Shown here: positions 10,643 to 22,787 of the stretch, in pieces
Layout of the letters: each line of letters begins with the position of its first letter
Position numbering within the stretch: position 1 is the stretch's first letter
Source of the DNA: Paraburkholderia caballeronis
GTDB lineage: Bacteria > Pseudomonadota > Gammaproteobacteria > Burkholderiales > Burkholderiaceae
Assembly (NCBI RefSeq): GCF_900104845.1
Contig: NZ_FNSR01000001.1
Span: forward strand, 806,001 to 870,000
Length of the DNA stretch: 64,000 bases
Direction: 5' to 3'
Made by a program: the position numbers and the translations under genes
The notes under the pieces: generated by a model
Told to the model about the DNA's origin: nothing
Databases searched by the model: none
Seen by the model: the letters and a program-made list of their open reading frames with translations, nothing else

Positions 10643-11146
10643 ATGATCAAAGTGGGTGAAAAGCTGCCCGACGCGACGCTTTTCGAGTATGTCGAAGAGC
10701 CGGCGGAGGGCTGCACGGTGGGGCCGACGAGCTTCAGCGTGCGCGAGCAGACGGCGGGGCGGCGCGTGGCGATCTTCGGATTGCCCGGCGCATTCACGCC
10801 GACCTGTTCGGCGAAGCACGTGCCGGGTTATGTCGAGAAGGCCGACGCATTGCGCGCGGCCGGCATCGACGAGATCTGGTGCGTGTCCGTCAACGACGCG
10901 TTCGTGATGGGCGCGTGGGGGCGCGATCAGCACACCTCGGGCAAGGTGCGCATGATCGCGGACGGCAGTGCGGCTTTCACCCGGGCACTCGGTCTGGATC
11001 AGGATCTGTCGGCGCGCGGCATGGGAATCCGTTCCCAGCGCTACGCGATGGTGATCGACGACGGCGTGGTCAAGACGCTGAACGTCGAGGCGCCCGGCAA
11101 GTTCGAAGTCAGCGATGCGGCGAGCATCCTCGCTACGTTGAGCTAG
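10643..11146 (+). CDS. Peroxiredoxin, Prx5-like (AhpC/TSA superfamily)
   Basis: Thiol peroxidase of the redoxin superfamily, reducing H2O2 or organic peroxides in the cytoplasm. The product is 167 residues from ATG 10643 (MIKVGEKLPD); an upstream in-frame start at 10607 adds residues unlike the family. The peroxidatic cysteine is C55 in GAFTPTCSAKHVPG, the Prx5 signature. A further Cys near residue 82 is not in the typical resolving position. It lies between ftsZ and lpxC, a placement I recall from other Burkholderiaceae. The physiological reductant is not visible from the sequence. Confidence 0.93.
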   Translation: MIKVGEKLPDATLFEYVEEPAEGCTVGPTSFSVREQTAGRRVAIFGLPGAFTPTCSAKHVPGYVEKADALRAAGIDEIWCVSVNDAFVMGAWGRDQHTSGKVRMIADGSAAFTRALGLDQDLSARGMGIRSQRYAMVIDDGVVKTLNVEAPGKFEVSDAASILATLS

Positions 11147-11337
11147 TCACGCGCGCCCGGAAGCCGACGTTGCCGTCGCGCAACGCGGTCGATGACGCAA
11201 ATGTGACGGGCCGTTACGCGGGCCGATCGCCGGAAACGCCTCCGTTCCGAAGGTCGGCCCGCCATCCGCCGGCGCTGCGTAACAACGGGAAACAGATTGT
11301 CACGCGGCGCGCAACAGCGGATGACGTCCATCTGAAG

Positions 11338-11343
11338 TATAAT
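11338..11343 (+). promoter_or_regulatory. Candidate -10 element for lpxC
   Basis: A perfect TATAAT lies 52 bases before the lpxC ATG. No good -35 is found at 16-18 bases upstream (a TTGTCA at 11297 is too far), so it may depend on an activator or act as a weak promoter. Confidence 0.5.
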
Positions 11344-11395
11344 TCGCGCTATGAATTAAAAAGTCCCGATTGGGATTTTCAATGAGCGAAAGAAC

Positions 11396-12313
11396 ATGTT
11401 GAAGCAGCGCACCATTAAATCGATCGTCAAGACAGTCGGCATCGGCCTGCACTCGGGGCGCAAGGTCGAACTGACGCTCCGTCCGGCGGCGCCGGACACG
11501 GGCATCGTGTTTTCGCGCGTGGACCTGCCGACGCCGGTGGACATCCCCGCAAACGCGATGGCGATCGGCGACACGCGGCTCGCTTCGGTGCTGCAGAAGG
11601 ACGGCGCACGCGTATCGACGGTCGAGCACCTGATGTCCGCGTGCGCGGGCCTCGGCGTCGACAATCTGTACGTCGACGTGACCGCCGAGGAAATTCCGAT
11701 CATGGACGGGAGCGCGGCGTCGTTCGTGTTCCTGATCCAGTCGGCCGGCATCGAGCAGCAGAACGCGCCGAAGAAGTTCATCAAGGTGAAGAAGCCGGTC
11801 GAAATCCGCGACGGCGACAAGTTCGCGCGGCTCGATCCGTATTTCGGCTTCAAGCTGAAGTTTACGATCGACTTTCGTCATCCGGCCGTCGACAAGACCG
11901 GCCAGGCGCTCGAAGTCGATTTCGCGAACACGTCGTATGTGCGCGAAATCGCTCGCGCGCGCACGTTCGGCTTCGCGCATGAGGTCGAGATGATGCGCGA
12001 ACTCGGGCTCGCGCGCGGCGGCAGCATGGACAACGCGATCGTGCTCGACGAATACCGGATCCTGAACAACGACGGGCTGCGCTACGACGACGAGTTCGTG
12101 AAGCACAAGATGCTCGACGCGATCGGCGACCTGTACGTGGTCGGTCATCCGCTGCTCGCGTCGTACACCGCGTACAAGTCGGGCCACGGCCTGAACAACG
12201 CGTTGCTGCGTGAACTGCTCGCGCACGAGGACGCGTACGAGATCGTCACGTTCGAAGACCCGCAGGCCGCGCCGCGCGGGTTCGGCTACGACGCGCAAAC
12301 CGCGTTCGCCTGA
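11396..12313 (+). CDS. lpxC: LpxC, UDP-3-O-acyl-GlcNAc deacetylase
   Basis: Zinc amidase catalysing the committed step of lipid A synthesis. It is 305 residues, the same length as E. coli LpxC. Zinc and catalytic residues are seen in VEHLMSAC (H78), the [10 protein letters not shown] motif (His and Asp ligands) and GHGLNNALL (catalytic His). It begins MLKQRTIKS, matching the family N terminus. It has its own TATAAT upstream, is separated by 249 bases from the peroxiredoxin gene, and converges with the dciA-like gene. Confidence 0.98.
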   Translation: MLKQRTIKSIVKTVGIGLHSGRKVELTLRPAAPDTGIVFSRVDLPTPVDIPANAMAIGDTRLASVLQKDGARVSTVEHLMSACAGLGVDNLYVDVTAEEIPIMDGSAASFVFLIQSAGIEQQNAPKKFIKVKKPVEIRDGDKFARLDPYFGFKLKFTIDFRHPAVDKTGQALEVDFANTSYVREIARARTFGFAHEVEMMRELGLARGGSMDNAIVLDEYRILNNDGLRYDDEFVKHKMLDAIGDLYVVGHPLLASYTAYKSGHGLNNALLRELLAHEDAYEIVTFEDPQAAPRGFGYDAQTAFA

Positions 12314-12329
12314 GTTTTTCCTTCCTTTG

Positions 12330-12357
12330 GCGCGAAGCCGTCATGGCGGCTTCGCGC
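12330..12357. repeat. Perfect inverted repeat between convergent genes
   Basis: An 11-base perfect stem (12330-12340 with 12347-12357) and six-base loop lies between the lpxC stop and the dciA-like stop. There is no T-run on the 3' side for either strand (a T-run precedes it on +), so it is only a possible weak or Rho-assisted terminator. Confidence 0.5.
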
Positions 12358-12439
12358 GCCACAGTCCCTCCACGCATCGTTCGCACGAATTCCGGGCTTG
12401 CCAGGCCGGAGGCGGGCGCGTGTTCGCGGATTCGTTCGG

Positions 12440-12913
12440 TCAGCTTCGTTTCAGATGGCGGGCCGCCATCTTCGCGAGCGCCTGTTGCAGCGGCGACGGC
12501 GGCAGCGTTTCGCTCAGTTCGTGCAGCGCGACGGCGCCGGCCGGCGTCATCCGCGCCTGCTTCGGCTGCGGCGGTTCCTTGACCGACTGCGGCCGCACGC
12601 GGATGCGCAGCGCGTTCAGCGCCCAGCCGCGCGCCTGCAGGTCGGTCACGAGCCGCGGCTCCAGATGGCGCAGCCGCGCGGCCAGTGCGTTGTGCGCGGC
12701 GAACAGCACCAGCGTGCCGTCCTTGATGAACCCCGGCTCGACGCTCGTCGCGAGATAGTCCGGCAGCAGTTGCGCGAGGTCGCGCTCCATCGCCGCGATC
12801 TGCTCGACGCCGGCGCGCAGCGGCGCGAACGCGTCGGCGCGGCCCAGCACTTCGGCGACCGGCTGCGCGAACCGTTTGGAAGGCGACCTTGAAAACGGCG
12901 AGAATCGGCTCAT
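12440..12913 (-). CDS. DciA-like protein (DUF721)
   Basis: Small basic protein of the DUF721 family; the family member DciA is the likely ancestral loader or operator of the replicative helicase DnaB in bacteria lacking DnaC. The product is 157 residues from ATG 12913 (MSRFSPFSRSP). The conserved DUF721 core spans roughly residues 15-110 (ALLPDYLATSVEPGF-like and TLVLFAAHNALAARLRH). The longer open frame upstream is Arg-rich non-coding sequence. It is divergent from secA and convergent with lpxC. The function is a family inference. Confidence 0.85.
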   Translation of the reverse strand: MSRFSPFSRSPSKRFAQPVAEVLGRADAFAPLRAGVEQIAAMERDLAQLLPDYLATSVEPGFIKDGTLVLFAAHNALAARLRHLEPRLVTDLQARGWALNALRIRVRPQSVKEPPQPKQARMTPAGAVALHELSETLPPSPLQQALAKMAARHLKRS

Positions 12914-13074
12914 GTCATCAAATGTTGGGCGCCGCGCAGCGCGCGCGGACGTGCCGCCATTGTAGCCCGCGGGCCGGCTGCGAGAACGCGCCGCCGCGCG
13001 CATCGGGCCGTGTGACGGCAGCCGGCGGGTAGCCGGCGTCCCCCGGCGCCGACACAAGCGGGCACGGGGGCGCG

Positions 13075-13083
13075 TGCTAAAAT
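13075..13083 (+). promoter_or_regulatory. Extended -10 promoter for secA
   Basis: TGC-TAAAAT forms an extended -10 (TG at 13075-13076, hexamer 13078-13083) about 104 bases before the secA ATG. It lies in the 273-base divergent spacer with the dciA-like gene. No strong -35 is seen, as is common with extended -10 promoters. Confidence 0.5.
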
Positions 13084-13186
13084 GCCCGATTCGAATCCAC
13101 CTATTTTGGACTTTAGCCGCCGAGGTCCTTCCGATCCGGGTGCATGATGCAGGAGCCCGGCTGAAGCCGCGACGCAGACCGATCCG

Positions 13187-16009
<2,823 letters not shown>

Positions 16010-16078
16010 CGTGCGGCCCGCGGCGTGCGATCCATGCCGCGAAGCCCCGCGTCATGCGGCGTTGCCGTTGATCCCGGT

Positions 16079-16110
16079 GGCCCGGGGGTCGTCCCGGGCC
16101 TTGCGTTTTG
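16079..16110 (+). terminator. Probable terminator of secA
   Basis: An eight-base perfect GC stem (16079-16086 with 16093-16100) and six-base loop is followed by TTGCGTTTTG. It lies 70 bases after the secA stop. The T-tract is interrupted, so efficiency is uncertain. Confidence 0.6.
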
Positions 16111-16176
16111 ATCTCCCGATGCCGGCCAGGCGAACAGACGCCGAGGCCGGCATCGCCATTTCGACAGGTCGCCATC

Positions 16177-17418
16177 ATGGCTGTCAACTTCCCCTCGATC
16201 GAACCCGCACAACTTCATCCGGTCGCCGGCGTGACGCTCGGCTGGGCCGAGGCCAACATCCGCAAGCCGAACCGCAAGGACGTGCTGGTCATCTCCGTCG
16301 ATGAAGGCGCGAGCGTCGCCGGCGTGTTCACGCAGAACCGTTTCTGCGCGGCGCCGGTCATCGTGTGCCGCGAGCATCTGGAACGCGTGCGCACGGGCGG
16401 GAAGGGCATCCGCGCATTGGTGATCAACACCGGCAACGCGAACGCCGGCACCGGCGAGCCGGGCCTCGCGAACGCGCGCGAAACCTGTGACGAACTGGCC
16501 CGCCTCGCGGGCATCGAACCCGGCCAGGTGCTGCCGTTCTCGACCGGCGTGATTCTCGAACCGCTGCCGATGGACCGCCTGAAGGCCGGGCTGCCCGCCG
16601 CGCTCGCGAACCGCGAGGCCGCGCACTGGTACGACGCCGCGCAGTCGATCATGACGACCGATACGCTGCCGAAGGCCGCGTCGCGCAAGGTGACGATCGA
16701 CGGCCACACCGTCACGCTGACCGGCATCAGCAAGGGTGCGGGCATGATCAAGCCGAACATGGCGACGATGCTCGGTTTCCTCGCGTTCGACGCGGCGGTG
16801 GCGCAGCCGGTGCTCGACGAACTCGTGAAGCACGTCGCGGACCGCTCGTTCAACTGCATCACGATCGACGGCGACACGTCGACGAACGACTCGTTCATCC
16901 TGATCGCGTCCGGCAAGTCGAGCCTGCCGGCGATCACGTCGACGGATTCGCCCGCCTATGCGGCGCTGCGCGACGCGGTCACCGAAGTCGCGCAGACGCT
17001 GTCGCAGCTGATCGTCCGCGACGGCGAAGGCGCGACCAAGTTCATCACCGTGCAGGTCGAAGGCGGTTCGAGTGTCGCCGAGTGCCGCCAGATCGCGTAT
17101 GCGATCGGCCACTCGCCGCTCGTGAAGACCGCGTTCTACGCGTCGGACCCGAACCTCGGCCGCATTCTCGCGGCGATCGGTTATGCGGGCGTCGCCGACC
17201 TCGACGTCGGCAAGATCGACCTGTATCTCGACGACGTGCTGGTTGCGAAGGCCGGCGGCCGCAACCCCGACTATCGCGAGGAAGACGGCCAGCGCGTGAT
17301 GAAGAAAAGCGAGATCGCGATCCGCGTGCTGCTCGGCCGCGGCGACGCGCAGGCGACCATCTGGACGTGCGATCTGTCGCATGACTACGTGAGCATCAAC
17401 GCGGACTACCGTTCCTGA
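16177..17418 (+). CDS. argJ: ArgJ, glutamate N-acetyltransferase / ornithine acetyltransferase
   Basis: Enzyme of the cyclic arginine pathway that moves the acetyl group from N-acetylornithine to glutamate; bifunctional forms also use acetyl-CoA. The 413-residue product starts [10 protein letters not shown] at ATG 16177; an upstream in-frame ATG (16108) lies inside the secA terminator region. The self-cleavage motif [14 protein letters not shown] is present with Thr197 as the predicted nucleophile that becomes the new N terminus of the beta chain. It is followed after 10 bases by the DUF815 ATPase gene. Confidence 0.96.
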   Translation: MAVNFPSIEPAQLHPVAGVTLGWAEANIRKPNRKDVLVISVDEGASVAGVFTQNRFCAAPVIVCREHLERVRTGGKGIRALVINTGNANAGTGEPGLANARETCDELARLAGIEPGQVLPFSTGVILEPLPMDRLKAGLPAALANREAAHWYDAAQSIMTTDTLPKAASRKVTIDGHTVTLTGISKGAGMIKPNMATMLGFLAFDAAVAQPVLDELVKHVADRSFNCITIDGDTSTNDSFILIASGKSSLPAITSTDSPAYAALRDAVTEVAQTLSQLIVRDGEGATKFITVQVEGGSSVAECRQIAYAIGHSPLVKTAFYASDPNLGRILAAIGYAGVADLDVGKIDLYLDDVLVAKAGGRNPDYREEDGQRVMKKSEIAIRVLLGRGDAQATIWTCDLSHDYVSINADYRS

Positions 17419-17428
17419 TTTCGATTCC

Positions 17429-18298
17429 ATGGACAAGCTCGAACAATTTCTCACCCGCGCCGAGGCATTGCTCGGCCGGCTCGAAGCGGTGCTGCCGCCG
17501 GCGGCGCCCGACGTGGACTGGAGCGCGGCGGTCGCGTTCCGCTGGCGCAAGCGCCAGGGGCGCGGCTTCCTGCAGCCGGTGCCGGCCGTGTCGGCGATCA
17601 CGCTCGACGACCTGCAGAACATCGACCGCCAGAAGGCGCTGATCGAACAGAACACGCGGCAGTTCGTGCGCGGCCAGCCGGCGAACAACGTGCTGCTGAC
17701 CGGCGCGCGCGGCACCGGCAAGTCGTCGATGATCAAGGCGTGCCTGAACGCGTTTTCGAAGGACGGCCTGCGGCTGATCGAAGTCGACAAGGACGACCTG
17801 CACGATCTCGGCGACATCGTCGATCTGATCTCGACGCGGCCGGAACGGTTCGTCGTGTTCTGCGACGACCTGTCGTTCGAGGACGGCGAGTCGGGCTACA
17901 AGGCGCTGAAGGTCGCGCTCGACGGCTCGGTCGCCGCGCAGTCGGACAACGTGCTGATCTACGCGACGTCGAATCGCCGGCACCTGCTGCCCGAGTACAT
18001 GAGCGACAACGAGTCGTACAAGCACACGTCGGACGGCGAGATCCATCCGGGCGAAGTGGTCGAGGAAAAGATCTCGCTGTCCGAGCGTTTCGGGCTGTGG
18101 GTCAGCTTCTACCCGTTCAAGCAGGACGACTACCTGACGATCGTCGGCCACTGGCTGCGCCACTTCGGCTGCGACGACGCCGACATCGAAGCCGCGCGCG
18201 GCGACGCGCTCGTATGGGCGCTGGAGCGCGGGTCGCGTTCGGGCCGCGTCGCGTGGCAGTTCGCGCGCGACTGGTCCGGCAAGAAGGCCCAGGCATGA
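17429..18298 (+). CDS. DUF815 family AAA-type ATP-binding protein
   Basis: Conserved P-loop ATPase of unknown role. The 289 residues contain Walker A GARGTGKSSM near residue 92-100 and a Walker B-like FVVFCDDLSFED. A sensor-like segment IYATSNRRHLLPE and an Arg-finger-like region (SLSERFGLW) follow. The architecture is AAA+-like with an N-terminal helical part. It starts 10 bases after argJ and overlaps the NUDIX gene by four bases (ATGA), so these two are coupled. No substrate can be assigned from the sequence. Confidence 0.9.
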   Translation: MDKLEQFLTRAEALLGRLEAVLPPAAPDVDWSAAVAFRWRKRQGRGFLQPVPAVSAITLDDLQNIDRQKALIEQNTRQFVRGQPANNVLLTGARGTGKSSMIKACLNAFSKDGLRLIEVDKDDLHDLGDIVDLISTRPERFVVFCDDLSFEDGESGYKALKVALDGSVAAQSDNVLIYATSNRRHLLPEYMSDNESYKHTSDGEIHPGEVVEEKISLSERFGLWVSFYPFKQDDYLTIVGHWLRHFGCDDADIEAARGDALVWALERGSRSGRVAWQFARDWSGKKAQA

Positions 18299-18717
18299 GC
18301 GCGGCGGCGGGTGCGGATGGCGCGTTGGCGCGCCCGGTCACCGAGGTCGCGGTCGGCGTGCTCGTGCAGCCGGACGGCCGTTATCTGCTCGCGCAGCGCC
18401 CGGAGGGCAAGCCTTACGCGGGCTACTGGGAGTTTCCGGGCGGCAAGCTGGAAGCGGGCGAGTCGGTCGAGGTCGCGCTCGCGCGCGAACTGCACGAGGA
18501 ACTCGGGATCGACGTGAAGGCGAGCCACCTGTGGCACACGCTCGAACACGACTATCCGCATGCGTATGTGCGGCTCTATTTCTGCAAGGTGACCGAATGG
18601 GCCGGCGAACCGCATGGGCGCGAAGGCCAGGCGTTCGTGTGGCAGTCGCTGCCGGCGACGGTCGAGCCGCTATTGCCGGCGACGATTCCGGTGCTGGAGT
18701 GGCTTGCGCAGGAGTGA
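18295..18717 (+). CDS. mutT: MutT-like NUDIX hydrolase
   Basis: Probable 8-oxo-dGTP diphosphatase that cleans the nucleotide pool of a mutagenic oxidised base. The 140-residue protein has a complete NUDIX box at about residues 50-72 (GKLEAGESVE then ARELHEELGI). YWEFPGGK before the box is typical of MutT rather than other NUDIX enzymes. The start ATG 18295 lies within the DUF815 stop. In many proteobacteria mutT follows secA, as here at a distance. Exact substrate is inferred. Confidence 0.88.
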   Translation: MSAAAGADGALARPVTEVAVGVLVQPDGRYLLAQRPEGKPYAGYWEFPGGKLEAGESVEVALARELHEELGIDVKASHLWHTLEHDYPHAYVRLYFCKVTEWAGEPHGREGQAFVWQSLPATVEPLLPATIPVLEWLAQE

Positions 18718-18789
18718 GCGGGACGCTGCGCGGTGGTCCGCCGCGGCCGCAGTCGACGCGCCGGCGTGAGCGCGACGCGGGTGACAGGC

Positions 18790-18984
18790 TTACTGGCGGG
18801 TATCGACGGGCGGCGCTTCGTCGGTCGGCGGCTCGTCGTCGGTGCTGCCGATGCGGTACTTCTCGGCGGCCCATGCGCCGAGGTCGATCTGCTTGCAGCG
18901 TTCCGAGCAGAATGGCCGGAAGCGGTTCTCCGGCACCCAGCGGACGTCCTTTCCGCAGGTCGGGCATTTGACGACAGTGGTCAT
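18790..18984 (-). CDS. yacG: YacG, zinc-binding DNA gyrase inhibitor
   Basis: Tiny protein that in E. coli binds GyrB and inhibits gyrase. The 64-residue product starts at ATG 18984 ([11 protein letters not shown]). It has four zinc-ligand cysteines at 7, 10, 26 and 30 (CPTC and CSERC) and the family motif [15 protein letters not shown]. The C terminus is acidic. It is the last gene of the minus-strand coaE-zapD-yacG block, as in many gamma- and beta-proteobacteria, and converges with mutT. Confidence 0.93.
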   Translation of the reverse strand: MTTVVKCPTCGKDVRWVPENRFRPFCSERCKQIDLGAWAAEKYRIGSTDDEPPTDEAPPVDTRQ

Positions 18985-19083
18985 TCGGCAAAACGTTCGG
19001 TTGCGTGCGCCGCGCGTCGTTCGCGGCGCGGTTGACTCTTCGGCTTCAGGTTCGCGACGCCGGCGGCGTCGCACAACGAACCG

Positions 19084-19884
<801 letters not shown>

Positions 19885-19959
19885 CTAATGCCGTGGGGTC
19901 ACCGTCGCAATCGCGGGCGCGTCGGGCAGGCGCGCGTGGCCGGGCAAGGCCGCCGGCCG

Positions 19960-20586
19960 TCAGCCGCGGTCGGTCGCGGGCGCGGCGCGCGCGGCCAGTT
20001 CCAGGTATCGGCGATGCAGCGCGTCTACCTGCTGTGTCAGTGCTTCGAGCGATGCGTGGTCGTTGACGACCACGTCGTCCGCCGCGGCGAGGCGCGTTTC
20101 GCGCGACGCCTGGCGTGCGACGATAGCGAGCACCTGCTCGCGCGTAAAGCCGTTGCGGCGCATCACGCGTTCGATCTGCGTTTCGACGCTGCAATCGACA
20201 TCCAGCACGCGATCCACGCGCGTTTTCCACGTACCCGACTCGACGAGCAGCGGCACGACGACGATCACATACGGTCCGTCGGCCGCGCGCCATTCGCGTT
20301 CGGTCTCCGAACGGATCAGCGGATGCGTGATCGCTTCGAGCCGTTTGCGCGCCGCGTCGTCGCCGAACACGAGTGCGCGCATCCGCGCGCGGTCCATCGA
20401 GCCGTCGCCGGCGACGAAGTCCGGGCCGAACTCCGCTTCGATCTGTGGCATCGCGACGCCATGCGGCGCGGTGATCCGATGCGCGATGAGATCGGTATCG
20501 ACGATCGTCGCGCCGCGCGCCGCGAACAGGTCCGCGACCGTCGATTTGCCGCTGCCGATGCCTCCCGTCAATCCGACCGCGAACAT
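19960..20586 (-). CDS. coaE: CoaE, dephospho-CoA kinase
   Basis: Last enzyme of CoA synthesis, phosphorylating the 3'-OH of dephospho-CoA. The 208-residue product starts at ATG 20586 with the P-loop [13 protein letters not shown] (residues 4-16). The ATHPLIR-like ([10 protein letters not shown]), [10 protein letters not shown] and [16 protein letters not shown] motifs follow. It is four bases downstream of pilD, so it is coupled to the pil genes as in many proteobacteria. Confidence 0.96.
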   Translation of the reverse strand: MFAVGLTGGIGSGKSTVADLFAARGATIVDTDLIAHRITAPHGVAMPQIEAEFGPDFVAGDGSMDRARMRALVFGDDAARKRLEAITHPLIRSETEREWRAADGPYVIVVVPLLVESGTWKTRVDRVLDVDCSVETQIERVMRRNGFTREQVLAIVARQASRETRLAAADDVVVNDHASLEALTQQVDALHRRYLELAARAAPATDRG

Positions 20587-20590
20587 CGCT

Positions 20591-21529
20591 TCAGCTCCCG
20601 AGGACGAAATAGAACGGCGTGCCCGCGAACAACGTGACGAGCGCGCCCGCCGCGAGATACGGGCCGAACGGCAGCGGTTCGTCGAAGCGCCGCTTGCCGG
20701 ACCATGTCGCGACCAGTCCGATGACCGCGCCCGCAACCGCCGCGATCACGACGATCTGCGGCAGCGCCGCCCAGCCGAGCCACGCGCCGAGCGCCGCGAG
20801 CAGCTTGAAGTCGCCATAGCCCATCCCCTCGATGCCGCGCAGTAGCCGGAACGCCCAGTACACGCACCACAGCGCGAGATAACCGGCGACCGCGCCGAGC
20901 ACCGCGTCGTGCAGCGTCACGAACGTGCCGCCGAGGTTCACGATAAGGCCGGCCCACAGCAGCGGTAGTGTCAATACGTCGGGAAGCAGTTGGTGTTCGA
21001 GGTCGATCGCGCTGGTCGCGATCAGCGCGGCGCACAGCGCGAACGCGGTCACGGCCTTCACCGACGGACCGAACGCGACGAACGCGCCCGCCGCACACGC
21101 GGCGCCCGCGAGTTCGATCAACGGGTAACGGACGCTGACGCGTGCGCGGCATTGCGAGCAGCGTCCGCGCAGCACGAGCCAACTGATGACCGGAAGGTTT
21201 TCCCACGCACGCAGCACGTGACCGCAGTGCGGACATGCGCTGCGCGGCAGCCACAGGTTGTAGCGCGCGGGCAGGCCGTCGTCCGCGAACAGCTGGCCGG
21301 TCGCATCCGCCGCTTCGGCTCGCCATGCGCGATCGAGCATGATCGGCAGCCGGTGCACGACGACGTTCAGGAAGCTGCCGACGACGAGTCCTACCACGAT
21401 CGCGAACGCGACGAGCATCCCATGCGGCAGCACGGCGAGCGTATCGGAGAACGACGTGGCGAAATCGCCGGCGAAGCCGGACGGAGCGCCGGGCGAGGCG
21501 TCGGTGACGGACGTGAGGTGAACGGGCAT
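20591..21529 (-). CDS. pilD: PilD, prepilin leader peptidase / N-methyltransferase
   Basis: Inner-membrane aspartic peptidase that cleaves and methylates type IV prepilins and type II secretion pseudopilins. The 312-residue protein has several hydrophobic helices. The cytoplasmic zinc-binding domain has C99, C102, C124 and C127. The two catalytic aspartates are D176 (in [10 protein letters not shown]) and D240 (in [10 protein letters not shown]). The start is ATG 21529, 28 bases after the pilC stop. No pilin substrate gene lies in the window. Confidence 0.95.
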   Translation of the reverse strand: MPVHLTSVTDASPGAPSGFAGDFATSFSDTLAVLPHGMLVAFAIVVGLVVGSFLNVVVHRLPIMLDRAWRAEAADATGQLFADDGLPARYNLWLPRSACPHCGHVLRAWENLPVISWLVLRGRCSQCRARVSVRYPLIELAGAACAAGAFVAFGPSVKAVTAFALCAALIATSAIDLEHQLLPDVLTLPLLWAGLIVNLGGTFVTLHDAVLGAVAGYLALWCVYWAFRLLRGIEGMGYGDFKLLAALGAWLGWAALPQIVVIAAVAGAVIGLVATWSGKRRFDEPLPFGPYLAAGALVTLFAGTPFYFVLGS

Positions 21530-21557
21530 GAGTGGGAACCGGAATCTGGCAGCGATC

Positions 21558-22787
21558 CTACACCACGTTGCCGAGTTGAATGATGGGAAGATACATCGCG
21601 ACCACGAGGCCGCCGACCAGCGCGCCGAGCACGACGATTACGAGCGGCTCGCACAGGCTCGACAGCAGCCCGATCTTTTCGTCCACCTGGCGGTCCGCGA
21701 GCGACGCGGCGTCGAGCAGCATTGCATCGAGCGCGCCCGATTCCTCCGCGACGGCGACCGGCTGGATCACGTCGGCCGGGAAGCAGCCGGCTGCGCGCAT
21801 CGCCGCCGCGAGCCGTTCGCCGCGACGCAGCCGCATCGCGATCGTCGCGCTCGACCGGTCGAAGAACGCGTTGCCGCTTGCATGCGTCAGCGATTCGAAC
21901 GCGTCCGCGAGCGGCGTGCCCGCGCCGAGCAGCGTGCCGAGCGCGCGGCTCCAGCGCGCCGCGCATAACGTGGTCAGCAGCGGGCCGGCGAGCGGCGCGC
22001 GCAATGCTGCGCGGCCGAACGCGAGGCGTGCGGCTTCCGAGCGGCGCAGCAGTGCATGCGTGGCGATGACGCCGCCCGCGACACCCATCGCGACCGGCAA
22101 GCTCCAGCGCGCAGCGGCCGCGGACAACGCGAGCACGAACCGGGTCGGCGCGGGCAGTCTTGCACCGAAGCCCTCGAATATCTGGCTGAACGTCGGCACC
22201 ACCCACACGAGCAGCGCCGCGGTGATCGCGACCGCGAGCAGCAGCACCGCGACCGGATACGCGAGCGCCGCGCGCACTTTCGAGCGTTGCGCGGCGCTCC
22301 GCTCGTGGTCGTCCGCGATGCGCGCGAGCACGGCGGTGAGCGAACCGGACGCTTCGCCGACCGCGATCAACTGGCAATAGAGCGGGCCGAACTGCTGCGG
22401 CCGGCGCGCGAGCGCATCCGCGAAGCGCGCGCCGGCGGTGATGTCGCGCGCGACCGCGCCGACGATGCGCGGCAGCCCGTGCGGCCCAGGCGCCTGCGCG
22501 AGCAGGTCGAGCGCGGGCGCCAGCGGCAGTCCCGCGCGCAGCAGGCTCGCAAGCTGGCGGGTGAAGCGCGTGACGTCCGCCCGGTTCGCGCGAGGGCGGG
22601 GCGCGGCTCGGCGCTGCGTCAGTTCGGTGACAGTGATGCGCTCGCGCTTCAATGCGACGCGAGCCGCCGCGGCGTCGACCGCGATCAGCGTGCCGCGCTT
22701 CGGTGTGCCCGATGCATCGATGCCGCGCCACGAGAAGCACCATTCGTCGTGCGGCGCGGGCGCATGCGGATTGCTCGACCCGCTCAT
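21558..22787 (-). CDS. pilC: PilC, type IV pilus inner-membrane platform protein (GspF family)
   Basis: Polytopic platform protein of the pilus assembly machine. The 409-residue product starts at ATG 22787 inside the pilB stop (ATGA). It contains two GspF domains: the first with RQLASLLRAGLPLAPALD near residue 80, the second with WSRALGTLLGAGTPLADA. Hydrophobic helices follow each domain, plus a C-terminal one (LVIVVLGALVGGLVVAMYLP). The N-terminal extension is Pro/His-containing and variable. Confidence 0.95.
   Translation of the reverse strand: MSGSSNPHAPAPHDEWCFSWRGIDASGTPKRGTLIAVDAAAARVALKRERITVTELTQRRAAPRPRANRADVTRFTRQLASLLRAGLPLAPALDLLAQAPGPHGLPRIVGAVARDITAGARFADALARRPQQFGPLYCQLIAVGEASGSLTAVLARIADDHERSAAQRSKVRAALAYPVAVLLLAVAITAALLVWVVPTFSQIFEGFGARLPAPTRFVLALSAAAARWSLPVAMGVAGGVIATHALLRRSEAARLAFGRAALRAPLAGPLLTTLCAARWSRALGTLLGAGTPLADAFESLTHASGNAFFDRSSATIAMRLRRGERLAAAMRAAGCFPADVIQPVAVAEESGALDAMLLDAASLADRQVDEKIGLLSSLCEPLVIVVLGALVGGLVVAMYLPIIQLGNVV

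Noticed and set aside
12330..12357. Perfect hairpin after lpxC as an intrinsic terminator
   Set aside because: No U run follows the stem in either direction, so I list it only as an inverted repeat.
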